From NCBI RefSeq assembly GCF_932526225.1, contig NC_064044.1, positions 2,671,001-2,735,000 of the forward strand: 64,000 nucleotides of DNA, given 5' to 3'. Below the pieces are notes generated by a model. That model saw nothing but the letters and a program-made list of their open reading frames with translations, had not been told where the DNA came from and did no database searches. A program made the translations under genes and the position numbers. Of the stretch, positions 1 to 14,400 are shown piece by piece. Origin of the DNA: Nematostella vectensis (taxonomy: Eukaryota > Cnidaria > Anthozoa > Actiniaria > Edwardsiidae). Positions within the stretch are counted from its first letter, which is position 1. Every line of letters starts with the position of its first letter.

Positions 1-13
1 GTTGTGTTTCCAG

Positions 14-3000
14 GTTGATGGTGCTTACGCGGCTGTCAGGTTCCCAGTAAAGGATAGCAGTAGTAGTCAACCCACCGCACCGTCTGGGAACCCTGTGGAA
101 GAAGCACAGCTCACAGGACAGCTTCTTCAGCTTCTACAGGAAACTAGACTGCTGCGAAAAGATGAACTACAGGTTTGCCAATACACAAATATTACATGTA
201 CAGTACTACTTCTTTTATGTAATGCTTACATACACATAGTCATACATGAAACACCTAGAAGAAAATACATAAATTCAGAACCTACAGGCTTACGAAAACC
301 CAACCGCCTAGTGGGGAAGAATAAGTTTGGATTGTAGTATGGCCACCGAATGGTTCTTGGTGTGAACCCATTTTTATTTTAGAGACTGAGCATTTTTATT
401 TTTTAAATACATATCGAGCTGCGAGCACTAAATGTGACGTGGGCTTATATCTTACTGTATTTCATTGTTGTTTGTTACTGTTATAGTGACTGTTATTGTT
501 TATTGTGGATCATGGTATTAAATTGAGGATATTTTGCATATTTGAGTGACATTCAATAATGACATTCATTAGTTCCTGTTTTATATTATTATATGTAGTT
601 GGTCAAGTCATCTGCTGCCAATAAGATTCCTGACTGCATTCAGCGCACACCTAAGGCTCTGTCAGTGCCCACAGGGTGTAAGGTCCTATCCCTGACGGTG
701 AACTGCAAGGGGGTTCACGTCCTGCTAAAGACATCTACTGGGGTCCGTTATGCCCTATACAGCCTCGCCTCCAGTAAACCAGAGCCAGGTGGTGGCCTGC
801 CTGCAGACTGTGCGTCTTTCCTTGGCCAGCGAGGTAGCCGAGACATCCAGATGTACTCAACAGGATGTGTAAGTAACAGTTATCACTTTGAGAAGCTCAC
901 CTCTACTGAATCTGGAATGATGAATTCCAAGGAGAGCAGATGTAGTGCGGTTGAGAAGGCACAGAAAGGGAGGAAACCTAAATATATCCCTTTAGCAAAA
1001 GCGAGAACCAAATAACTTGATTTATGGTGTGACCAGGGAACTGAGCAAGTAACCCCTCTGATGACAGATACAGGTGATGCCTTGGCAACTGTACCACCCA
1101 TGCTCACCTTGTCCCGTCACCCAGTTGCCATTACCTTGCCAAGCTTTTTTCTAGATCTATTCTTAAACATGATAGACACTTAACTTTTTTTGTACTTCTT
1201 TTCCAGGACTCCCTTATCATGATGACCGACACAAATGGTGCCTTATTTCCCCTCTCAAGGAACTTTCTTGGGACTATCAAAGACCCTTCATGGATTGTAA
1301 GTATTTCTCATTCCATAAGCCTATTCATTTTGCTGTAAATGTTATAAATCAACAAAGAAAAAAGGCTATCGAATTTATTTTTGCAATGGAATTCCTTGTT
1401 AGCTATTAGAGGGCCCTGCAGGCATGTTCATGTCATTTAACTAGAGATGAACCCTAATGAGTTAAGAGAGATTACTGGTGTTGATTGGGTGGGCTTTAGT
1501 ACAGTGCTTCTTGTCTGTCGGACACTGGATAGGTTCGTCTTGCTTCTCTCACTAAGGGCACAAAAGAAACAGAGGAGCACCATTTACTGTTTAGTCATGT
1601 TTGAGGAGGTAGTGCCCACCCTCTGTTGAAAAAAAAAATAGTGTTTCTTTCTTTTTTTCAAGATTTTCCCTTTCCCTTCATTAATCCTGCTAATTCGAAT
1701 CATCTGAGGAATTCACAGTCATCTAATCCAACATTCTTATTGAAATCAATTATTTTTATTTTTTTCAGGATCTTCCACCAGTGCAGTGTCTTGGTGTTGG
1801 AGTTACATCTCTCCGGCCTGGGCTGGACTGCAAACTGACTGCTGTTGTTGTCATGGTTTTGGAGGTATGTTAAAGTGCTCTAAAAAATATTTTTGTTTCA
1901 CTTGCCCCTGGGACATGTCAAAATTACAAATAATAACTTCATGGCTCATGATAAGAAATATTGAGTCAGGACAGAAAATAACATAAATGTAACCTTTACC
2001 TTTGTTTGTCTTTAGCCCCAGAAACTCATGTCTTATGTGCTTGCCTGCGACTATGAGGGAATTCAGAAGTTTTTGGACTCCTTGGAAGCTTCATCTGGTA
2101 TGTTGCCATGTTTAATAGACAAGAAAGAAAAATATGGTTGAATGTTATTCTTAGGAATAAAAACAATATAAAGGTTCAAAAAAACTGTGAAAATCGCTCT
2201 TAAAATAAGTCTTTTTCGGGGAATTGATGTATATTAGCTAATCTAGTTTATAACAGCAAATTAGCATAATAATGTAATGTTTTCAGTAATACTAGTGTTC
2301 AAAATTGAACAGAAAAAGCCATGACAACATTCATGTCGGATGTAACTAAACAGACAACACCATTTCATTTCCATTTGTAGATATTCTTGACACCTCAAGT
2401 CTTGTAGAATCAGCCTTACTTGAGCGCTGTGATGGCAACCGCAACATTCTGCACACTTGTATCTCCATGTGTTTCCCGACGTCAGCTCATGAGCCAGGTG
2501 ACCCTTCCTCAGATCCTCTTACAGGAGGTAGTGCTACCTCTGGTGCTGGCAGTAAGCTAGACTCGATCAAGGGCGTGGTGGATGCCCTTGCCTCAGCTGT
2601 GGCTGCTGCCGCTGCTGCGGTCCGGTCAAGCAGCAGCGTGTCTGGCGAGTGCTACCTTGCGGACTCTGTCCATGGTACATGCTTTGCTGCCTGCTTCACC
2701 GATCTCTTTCTCAGCTGGAGTTACCCGAAAAATGTTGGAGCATGAAAATCTAAAGATACAGTTTTTATTTTTTCAGTTTTTGCCGATAAAAATATAAATC
2801 TTCATATTATAAGCCTTGATTTGTCTCTCGTCTGACAAGATTTTAAGTCTTTTAGGGATTGGTGAATGGAGTTCTGCTGCTGCTGCAATGTTATTGTTAC
2901 CTGAACACCTGCTAATTAACCCTTATTTATGCTAATTTAACCGTATTTATGCTAATTAACCCTTATTTATGTTAATTAACCCCCTATTTATGCTCACAAA

Positions 3001-5457
3001 ATAGATTACCGAAAATAAGACGTGTTGTTTGATTCCAGTATAGCACTATTTTAATCTTCTCTTAGACACCCCATCGTCATCTGCGGCTGGCGCCTCTCAA
3101 AGCACCCCACCTGTAAGTAGGGCTGGAGTCAGAGAAGTGATGCAGCGAGCCTTTTCCTTGGGACTGTCTTCTTCAGGAAGGCTTGAGGGCGATGATGATG
3201 CACCTATCCCTACCCTACACTGGCCACCTGACCCGCCAGGCGACTGTAGAGCGACCATCCAGCGCATATCTCAACAAGTGGAAGGTAACATCAGCGTAGC
3301 GGGCCCGTTGTGTTTTAGTGGTAAAGGAAAACAAGAACTACCGTGCATATCCAAATTTACCTTTTAGAAGGTTGCTTTTTGTTAAGTTATGTACCAATCA
3401 AATAATCTAAACAATTGGATATTTCTGAAGAAATGTCAATCTTTTTTAAGAAAATGACTCTTGGAAAAATAGCTTGTGTTTTGTATCGGTATTTACGGCA
3501 CTGATGCAAGTATCGATCTTCACCCATCTCTTATTATTTAAAACTGCTTGATTGCCCCTTGCTAACATTTTGTTATTGCAGGGTCAGATTTATAAAACTC
3601 AAAATGTTAAAACAGTATTTTTTTTAACTGTATTCTTGTTGTTTAATCGCAGACTCGAACAGTGAAGAGCTCCCACCTCTTGCCTCCTCCACGCCTGCTG
3701 GGCCGTCATCTGCAAGCACAGAGGAGCCTCTTACCAAACAGGCAAAGGCTCTGAAATGCTTGCGTCTACTGTGTGACAGTAAAGCACTTGCTCCATTCCT
3801 GCTCCAGCTCCTGTCTGCAAAGTAAGTGATCTAGATCGTTATTTTCATAGCTTTCATGCTCCCTGCTGTGAAGGTCAAGAACATTTCATCAGCTTTTTAC
3901 TGATTAATATATAGCGTATATACATATATATATATATGTATATACGTTATAAATAGCGTTATATATAGCGTATACGTTTTTTATGCTCGTGAGAAAATCA
4001 GGACAGAGATCATAGAAACATGTCATCAATTCAACTTAAATTTCTTTTGCTCCGACGAAAGTCTAATGCTTGAAATGTCATCGCAACCACTCTGCTTCAC
4101 AGAGGCGTTTAACATACCTTTTTATCCTTGTGTTGATTCATACCTCATCAATTCAACATCTAGCTCTGCAGAAGTTCAAAAGATAGACTATTTATATACT
4201 GAATCAATTTTTGAAAACATCCAGTGTTTAGAAATGTTTTTTTATTTTTTCATCTGTTTCTACAGGGACGCAAATGGAGGGACTCCATTTATGGCAGCAG
4301 TTAAGGGACGTGCTTACCAGGCCGCACTCTGCCTGTTTACCACAGCCCAACGGCTTGCCACGGGAGCTGATGGAGTGGTGGACAAGGAGATTCTGATGAC
4401 GATGGTGTTCCCTTCTGACGGACATCCTGACTCCTCTCCCCTGCAGGTCCTCTGCTGCAATGACACGTGCTCCTTCACATGGACTGGGACCGAGCACATA
4501 AACCAGGACATCTTTGAGTGCCGCACGTGTGGCCTGACGGGCTCCCTGTGCTGCTGCACGGAATGTGCGCGAGTTTGCCATCGTGGTCATGACTGCAAGT
4601 GAGTGTAACAAGCTGGGTTTTTTGTCTTAATTTCCATGTTATTTGCTATAGGGCTACTTGGACTGTTGAAGAACAGGGGTTTTATTAGGCCCAGGCGGCC
4701 GGCGGAACATATCCAGCTATTTTTCACCGAGAAAATCGACTATTTAATACTTTGTCTAATTGACTTTTAGTCTCAGATGTTTGGTGTCCCTAGTTCATGC
4801 AATGGCGACCTTTGTCAGTAACTTTGAATCATGCTGATATGATGTTGTCTTTAGGCTGAAGCGTACATCACCCACAGCTTACTGTGATTGTTGGGAAAAA
4901 TGCAAATGCCGAGCCCTCATCCCAGGCTCCCAAGTGGCGCGGTCACAACTCCTTAGCAGGTTGATCAGCGACACAGACCTTGTGACCAGGCCTAATGCAA
5001 GGTGAGTACTGATTGGGTGTGGCAGGGCCTATTGTCCTGATTGTCTTGTAAAGTAAACCAAAAAAGATGCAATACTTCTGATTACACCAACTTCACTTGC
5101 CATCCGTAAACCAGCAAAGTAATGCTTTCCTAAAACTCCATCCTAGTGGCCACCTAACGGTGGGATATACCTTAAGAAACTGCTGTCGGTCTTTCAATAA
5201 ACTGGTAGTTCATGTCTAAGGCTATGCTGAGCACAAAATCCTGACATCTTGTCATATGTAGATTGTGAGATCGACAGCATTAGCATCTCATGATAAAGCT
5301 CAAAGCGTCAAATTATCATTGGCAGAAAAATTTGAAGACAATGTGAACTGTTAACTGTTGTATTTTTCTTCCCTTCCTGCCTCGATTGACTTTATCATGA
5401 AAATAATGTGTATTTAATAATAATCTGTATGTCCGTTTCTTTCCTCTTTATGTGTGT

Positions 5458-5488
<31 letters not shown>

Positions 5489-8400
5489 GGGGTGTTTGGT
5501 GATAACCTAGTCACAAAATGCTGTTCACAGGGTGACTTGTGACTACCAGTTCAACAGTTCTTTAAAAGTTCATTTCTTATTCAAATATGTAGTCATATGA
5601 AAATGTTGTTACCAGGTTGATTATCGTATTGTTACAAGTCTTGTTACCAGGTTGATTATCGTATTGTTACAAGTCTTGTTACCAGGTTGATTATCGCATT
5701 GTTACAAGTCTTTTTACCAGGTTGATTATCGTATTGTTACAAGTCCTTTTACCAGGTTGATTATCCTTTTGTTACAAGTCTTGTTACCAGGTTGATTATC
5801 GTATTGTTATTAACAGGGGCGAGCACCTTCTGCTGTTCTTGGTCCAGACTGTATCTCGACAAGCCGTAGAACAGAGGCAACATCACCCCCACCGAGCCAA
5901 TGACACACGCCCCAAGACCAAGAGCAAGACTATTGGTACATGCGCTACCACTAACCCCCTGCCCGACCATGATCTCGACCCACCGCGATTCGCTCGTACA
6001 GCATTGGAGCTGATCATGCAGGACTGGCGCGCGGTCAAGGCTATGATCATGGATGGCTGCTGCGATGTTACTAGGTACACGTATTTACATGTGTTCCACA
6101 CCCTGGGGGGAGGGGGTGGGGGGCTATCAATTAACAACTAACAGCCTAAAAATCACTTCCGATAAACATTGAAAAAGGTAATGACTACTGAGAAACTAAA
6201 GTTGTTACCAACATTTTATGGTTCCCCGTATTTTAAAACTTTTTCGAAAAGGTTTCTCTCAAGAAGCCATTTGTCGTAACCCGCGTTGGTTCATGAGTAG
6301 CGTATAAATGGCCGAATCCTTATATCTGAAAGTTATGTAAATGCCCATAACAATGTAAACAAAATTTCTACAGCTTTTGAAACCTTGATTTGTATATTAT
6401 CACGTTTATTTGCTTATTAACTTTATACACATAAAGCATTGCGTGTTATGATACACAGATTCTCGGTGTACAACCTTATTTGAAATAGGTGACACTTTAC
6501 TTCCATCAACAACTCCCGACGGATTACTGAAATATTAACTGACTACTTAAGTGTGGCCCCTTATTTGAAATATATACATATGATGTGTGTCAGTGTATTG
6601 GACTAATTTTTAAGTTCATACTTGGAGTGAATTGCGTTTTGTGCATTGGTAAATACGGATATGTAGTAGGGTCAGCCTTTTAGCTCCGCATTAGAGCTAA
6701 ACAGAAAATAGAACCTAGGCCAAAGAAATACATACAGCGAAATACTTTTCCTTCTATCAAACGTTTCTTGCAAAGGAAAGAATAGCTTTTGTCTGCTTCT
6801 TAAGAGCTTGTTAAAACCCCTTCTTATGCTACGCTGTTGTTTCAGACATGCGGCAGACGGGCGTATTATAACTGTGCTAATGTTACGCTGTTGTTTGAGA
6901 CATGCGGCAGACGGGCGTATTATAACCGCTGCTAATGTTACGCTGTTGTTTGAGATATGCGGCAGACGGGCGTATTATAACCCCTGCTAATGTCACGCTG
7001 TTGTTTCAGACATGCGGCAGACGGACGTATTATAACCGCTGCTAATGTTACGCTGTTGTTTGAGACATGCGGCAGACGGACGTATTATAACCATTGCTAA
7101 TGTTACGCTGTTGTTTCAGACATGCGGCAGACGAGCGTATTATAACCGCTGCTAATGTTACGCTGTTGTTTCAGACATGCGGCAGACGGGCGTATTATAA
7201 CTGTGCTAATGTTACGCTGTTGTTTCAGACATGCGGCAGACGGGCGTATTATAACTGTGCTAATGTTACGCTGTTGTTTCAGACATGCGGCAGAGGGTCA
7301 CCCAGACGCCTCCTCTGCATACATGCTCACTGGGGAGGAGCAAGAAGAACATTTGTCCGAGCAAGATAGAGCTGTCCGGCTGGATGCCTTCACTCACTTC
7401 CTGATCGCCAAGTGCACCTCTGAGGTAATCTAAGGACATATTTCGCTTACCAAATTCACCCCCAAGGGATTGTAGCTATGCGATATAATTGGATTATTCC
7501 TACTGGCCATATAGAATGACAAAATGGTGGCCACTTTAAGTGCTGTGTAATCAGTGGCACTATTCTACTATAGAAGGTTATATTGTGTGGTCATTGGTTG
7601 TTGTTGGACTATTGGTTTTCACGCCATTTGTATACCATAAGCTATATATTTTGATTTTAAGGTAGCCGTTTGTATCGTGAGACAGATAACAGAAAAAAAG
7701 AGAGATGACAGACAATAAAACGGATGAATTTCTATTAATTGAAAGTTTCTTTTAATTCAGATGCTGGACTATCTGCTCGCCACACTGGTCTCTGCTGTCA
7801 AGTCTTCGACAGACCCAAACAATTCTGAAGAAGCTCGGATTGCTAAACGATTTATACGATCGGTAGCCCGAGTCTTTGTAGTCAGAGCCTCCGAGATGCC
7901 TCCGTCTACTGTAAAGAGAAGACCGTAAGTGAATTATTAAAGTCTGGGTGAAAAGAGTGCAGATTTCAGTTTTACCATACCAGCAGACAATCTAACCTCA
8001 TTGACAGTGACAAAAACTATCGTGTATTGAATTCAGGGAAGTCGATAACATTAGCAAAATCCCTTGGAGTATTTTCTCGTCGATCTTCTTGCTACAAGGA
8101 AAATAAAAGCAATTAATGTGAAACGTTATCGACCAGTTAAAACATGTAATATTTCCAGGATTGTGTGAGATATAAGCAGGCGAGTGTTTAGACAAACCAT
8201 CTGCTCCGCATGCGACACTAGGGACCTTAAGCAAGGACGATGACGACGGCTAGGACAACGCGATCGAAAAAGATGTTTTCGCGCGTGGCGATCAATATTT
8301 CAATCAGTAATTGCATTCAATAAGCAAAACATTATAGTCAGAGACAGATGAAAATAAACTAAGGACATTATTTCTACAGCAGCGAACGTAGTAAGTGGAG

Positions 8401-11400
8401 TTTACAGTGCAATTATCTGCGTCCTCAATTGACCGTAAAACTTGGAGTTTTCACATCATGGTTTTACGGAAAACGGCTGAAATGTATCAGACATATTGCA
8501 TTCCCACTTGCTGCTATTGAATTCTGAATCAAATTTTATTGTTTCCTGCCGTCGTCGTCCACGTTGTCGTTGCTTAAGGTCCCTTTTCACTAGTTAGGTG
8601 CACCACGAATCATGGGAGGGAAAACCTAAATATCACAATATTTTGGTATGCACGATTCTGCCCATTTAAACATGAAGACAGGTCATTTTGTCAATATGAC
8701 CACAGTTATTGAATACCCTGGCTTATTTCTCCCGCATCAATTTATGTACCTATGACCTATCCTGAGATTTGTGTTTTGAACTTCAGGAGCTTCATGCAGC
8801 CGCTGGCCAAGTGCAGACTTGTATTCCATACTCTCAACACTCTGGCGGTCCCTGAGCTGGTGAAAACAGCTGACTCATTGTTAGCCCCAGTCCGCCTGGG
8901 CGTGTGTCGTCCCTCCCAGCCCTTCTCCCTCATAACGTCAAACATCGAGGCCACTCAGGCGAGCGAGGAGCTCTTCTCTGTGGAACCTTTGCCTCTCAAG
9001 TCTCCATCTTCTGCCACTAGTGAGGACGCAGACCCCCATGAGCGGCCCTCCACCCATAGGCACAGGGGCACTAGACACCGCCGCCGCCAGGCACGCCTTG
9101 TAGGGCAGGAGCATGCTGCTGCTAGCAGTGTGTCCCATCATGCACCTGGCGGGGGTGCTGTGGTGGATGCCGATGATGTGGAGGTAAGTCCACACATGTA
9201 GGTTTTTAGGCAACTCCATAATTCGGACTTAAACAATTAAACAATTTACTTTACTCTTGTGATTTACTTGAAACAACTTGCTACAAACGTTAAGTCATTT
9301 TCGCTCATCAAATGATTTGCTACAAATGATTTTCTACTTATCAAACGATTTTTCTTCAACTCACCGAACTATTTTCTTCACTCATTAAGCGTTTTTTTTT
9401 CCACTCTAAATGATTTTTTGTTCCATTTATCAAAGGATTTTGACCAGTCATAAACAATGATCTCCACTCACCGAATCAATTTCTCTACTCATTAAATGGA
9501 ATGACTTCTTTCAAACATTAACTGGTTTGTTGTACTTGATTTTTGTAACTCATAAAAGCTTTTCCATCTTTTCGTTTTGCTTGCTTGTTCCCAGGAGGAG
9601 GCAGCGGACGACGAGCTGGGTAGCGGGGCTGCTGGTAATGAATCAGACATGGACCTCGATCTTTTGGCTGAGAGTGACAGCGACAGTGATGATAGGTAGG
9701 CTTCTGAGGCAATACAAGAATTAGTCACACTGTATTTAACTACCGACTAATAATTGAAATATTAACTGACTAACAATATGTAAACCCCTATTTGAAATAG
9801 CTTCGCATCAGAGCTAAACAGAAAACAGAAATTTGGCCCAGAACAGCAATCGCAAAACATACTGGGAAATACAGGACAGTGACTTTGTTCCTATCGAACG
9901 TTTCTTGGGAAGGAGAGCATGGCTTTGGTCTCTTTCTTCAGATCTTATTAAAACCTCCGCTAATCACATTTGACGATAGAATAATTTATTTACTTGGTAG
10001 CAATGTTGGAGAAACCGAACGCCGCAGTCGTGTCCCAGGCTCCCTCATTGGCTCTGACAGTGCAAGCCAGGGTGACCATGGGGACTTTTACAGCGAGGAG
10101 GAGTCATCCACTGGGGAAGATGAGGAAGAGGAAGAAGAAGATGATGCAGAAATGCATGATAGGGATGACAACGATGGTGGGCAGGAGAACATGGTGGAGG
10201 TACCTAGTCGAGCAGCGGCTGCAACAGCCTCTGAGCCCTCCCGGTCCTCCCCTCATGTTATGCAGTGGGCGATCCGCCCCAACCAGCCCCGCAGTACGGG
10301 AACTAGCCTGGCTACTGCCCAGACCTCCAATGCATCAGGGTTTATCTATATGGACTCAGGGACACTGCGGCGGACTGGCGCAAGCAATGGGGCATCGGCA
10401 GCAACTGGGGCCAATGACCTGACTGGGACGCCAACAACTGATCGCATGGGGAACTCCACCAGTGCGCTTGCGAGAGCATTTGGCATTGTTGTTCGAGAGG
10501 TTAGTCTGGGGGCAGCAAAATGGACTAGTTTATAGTGAGTGTATTGTATAAACAAAATTCAATATTTGTAAGCTTCAATTTTTTGACAATTTTATTGCAC
10601 CTAAATTCATGCGAGTAAACAGCCTGTAAACTCGCCACACTTTCAAGGCCACAGATTTCAAATTTGTTTCAGACTATTCGATCATACTTGAAGGGTTGAG
10701 TTCAAATCGATGCATTGAAACTTTCAAATTACCATTACCGTTGCTATTTTCAAAACCTTTTTCCCCGCCCAGTTTGTCTTGGAATATGATTATGACCATG
10801 GTTGCTGCAAAATTCGTTTAACAAAAATTGCAAGTGATAACGTGCCTTAAAGAATTGCGCTTGCACCAGTACGTCCGGCAGATGAATGTAACATTACTGT
10901 AACATTCTTCATACTAACTGTTCTTGTTCACCAGATAACGGACCTCCTACGTAACGCCAACCCTCAGTCCACACTACCACCCACATTCCTTACCCCAACC
11001 CCAGCCACTGTTCGAGAGTGCTGTAGCCTGGTGGACTGGGGGCTGCAGCCTTGCTGGGAGTGGATGGAGACTGTGTTAGACTGCACCGAGTCTCAGCTGA
11101 GGTTTGGACTCTCCCTGTCTGCCGCTACCGACTCCACTCACCCGTCTCACCCCCTACATGATCCACACCCAAAGACCGCCTCCAAGGACCGGCGAGTAAG
11201 GGAGGACGCAGCCATCCTCAGGTCCTGGGAGAGTAAGAGGCGAAGGTAAATAATCACAGAAGTGCAGAAGCCCGTTCATAAGTCCTAACAGGAATGGCTA
11301 GATTACCTCATTGTTCTATTATATTTCCGTTCTATTGTTTTGTCTGTGGTGCATCAATTCAATGTGGTAAAATCTTCTGATAGCTTCTACAGACCCTTAA

Positions 11401-14400
11401 ACACTTTGGATCAGTTTAGTACAAAGCATCTTAAGGAAGCCAACGAAGCCCATTTGCGTAGCTCACTTACTAAACGTAGTCCTCGTTCTTGCATTCCTCC
11501 TTTTGTTCTAAGTACGGTATTAACTAATGGCCTGCTCCATTTAGACGTCAAGTGACGCCAAGTGTGAGTACCCCGGATGCTGGTCGCCAGGACTTCCTCC
11601 AGTATGTGCTGTCGCTGCTACGGGGCCAGTGTAACGAACATGGAGACACGCTGCCTAAACTAGACGTGTCTGCCCTCCGTCATGTTGCATATGTCCTGGA
11701 CGCGCTGATCTACTACCTGCGCAACAACCCCCAGGCCATGTCACAGTGGAACGTCTCCAGTGCCTCTCCACCCACTTCCATCACATGTAAGCTACTTCAG
11801 GCCCCTCCCAACCCGCTACCATCACATGTAAGCTACTTCAGGCCCCTCCCAACCCGCTACCATCACATGTAAGTTACTTCAGGCCCCTCCCAACCCGCTA
11901 CCATCACATGTAAGCTACTTCAGGCCCCTCCCAACCCGCTACCATCACATGTAAGTTACTTCAGGCCCCTCCCAACCCGCTACCATCACATGTAAGCTAC
12001 TTCAGGCCCCTCCCAACCCGCTACCATCACATGTAAGCTACTTCAGGCCCCTCCCAACCCGCTACCATCACATGTAAGCTACTTCAGGCCCCTCCCAACC
12101 CGTTACCATCACATGTAAGCTACTTCAGGCCCCTTCCAACCCGCTACCATCACATGTAAGCTACTTCAGGCCCCTCCAAACCCGCTACCATCACATGTAA
12201 GCTACTTCAGGCCCCTCCAAACCCGCAACCATCCCAATAACATGCAAGCAGCTTCAGCCCCACCCTCCCCCCCAAGCCATGTCACATTGAAACGCCTTCA
12301 GTGCGTTTTCTGTCGTCATCATCATATGTAAACTATTTCACACCCACTCTACTTCAAACGTATATATTCCACTCTACTACTACCACGTTCACAAATACCG
12401 TGTAAAAAATATAAGCCCGTGTGTAAGAAGAATTGAATAATCTCACGCCGACCTTTAATCGCTAGTGAAGGAGGCAGTTAAAATGGCGTGCTTTGGTATT
12501 CAATTATTATTATTTGTAAAGTATATTATTGCATGTAATTCTATGTTATGACATTGAGCATTGTCTCAGGTACAAGCAGTGTTGTCCCGGAAGTGGGAGA
12601 ACCGGACGAGGAAGGGAGTGAGGATATCGAGGATGAGGATTGCTCGCGGAGAGATGACGAGTACGACGATGACACGGAGGCTGTGGAAGACGAGCCCATG
12701 CCGACACCGCCTCCTCCTGGATCCCTGCACAGGTACGATCCTACGAACAGACACAGGCCCGTGGCCAGGGGGGTTAAGGAGGTGCAAAAGGTACCACCCA
12801 ACTTTACTAGGAAATCCGCTAAGATACTTAACAAATAGATCTCATTTTTTGTGCGTCTGTTCTCTAATAGATGCACAGACGACGTCACAGCGTGCGTCAT
12901 GATCAAATAAGTACGCAACGAGACGCACGTGAGACGCGTATGGCGCGTCTAGACACCATTTTTTTTTACATTTCTCTGACTACAAGATTAAACTTCTTTT
13001 GTTATTCATGAGAACACGATCCTTGTTTTACATGGACGATCCTCCACCCTCGGGCTCACAGTTTAACTTGCTGCTTAACTAACTGCTTATCAGGTATTTC
13101 GTGCGTACGGATTCCACCACTGTGCTTGGATGTGAGCCGCCTGACCCGTTTAACACACCACTGGAGGAGGCGTTACCCCTGGCGTGCCAGCCACACCTGC
13201 TCCATCCTAATGCGCGCAGGGAGCAGCTGTTTGGCGCAGGCCAGGATCGCCACAAAGGCAAGCAAGCGTCACGCACTATGGCCCTGTCACGGCCTGACGT
13301 GACGGTCACGCAAGCAGGTGTGACAGAGAAGAGTGATGGTGCGGGGGATACAGAAATGAGAGGTAATTCTATGTTGCGTTCGTTTGGTAATGTTTTTCAA
13401 TACTTTAAAACTACCTTCCATTCTTGGTTGTATAAAGAGTGGGACCCGGTAAATCGTACTCCTTCTTAACTCTGTCTGATCTCAAATTATTTTGAGACTA
13501 ATGTTCAGTTATTTCTACTCGGGTAACTCCCCGCCAACTCGCACCGTTTTCCATATCCCTTGGGGGTTCAAGTTAATTGGGTTTAACTGTATTTTGTTGA
13601 AGTAGATTAATGTTTATATGTTAAGAAAAAAATTGTAAATATTGTACATGATGATTTGGGTTATTTAAATCCACCTCTCTCTACCCTTAGATGGGATAGA
13701 ATTCTCTACTGAAATTGATACCTAATTTTCATGGGGTTAGGGTTTTAATTATAAACCATGCGGCACGCAATTTGGATCAGCAGACTTCCCTTGACTGTTT
13801 TTTTTTTCATCATAACCACGTTCAAAAACAACGAGATGAAATAAGAGCCTAATTTTGATTCTATTTAAGATAAGGAAGCACAAGCCTCTACGTCCGCTAG
13901 TGCCCAAGCCTCCACTTCCGCCAGTACTCAGACCACCACGTCGCCTACCCAGTCCCCCTCGTCAGCTAGTGCCCAGCCCTCGTCGTCCATTCATGGCGGC
14001 ACGTCAGCCAACTCGTTACTAGGCCGGTGGCGCCTGTGCGTGGAGCTCTTTGGCCGAGTGTTCCTTGAGGACGTTGGGTCCGAGCCTTCTTCTGTTCTTG
14101 GTGAGCTCGGCAGATTTGACGTGAATGAGACCAAGTTCAGGCGGGAAATGGAGAGACTGAGAAACTCAGCCCAACGTGACATGAATATAGAGGTGAGTGC
14201 GTGACATGAATATAAGGGAAGAATGGACGTAAGAACTGACATAGCCTAACATGAATATAGAGGTGAGTGCGTGAACCTACATAGCGTGACATGAATATAG
14301 AGGTAAGGGCGTGAACTGACATAGCGTGACATGAATAAAGAGGTGAGTCCGTGAACCTACATAGCGTGACATGAATATAGAGGTAAGGGCGTGAACTGAC

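Noticed and set aside
12541-12918. Minus-strand 125-codon open frame over a UBR5 exon
   Set aside because: Shadow of the acidic exon 12570-12732 (Ser/Leu runs from Asp/Glu codons).
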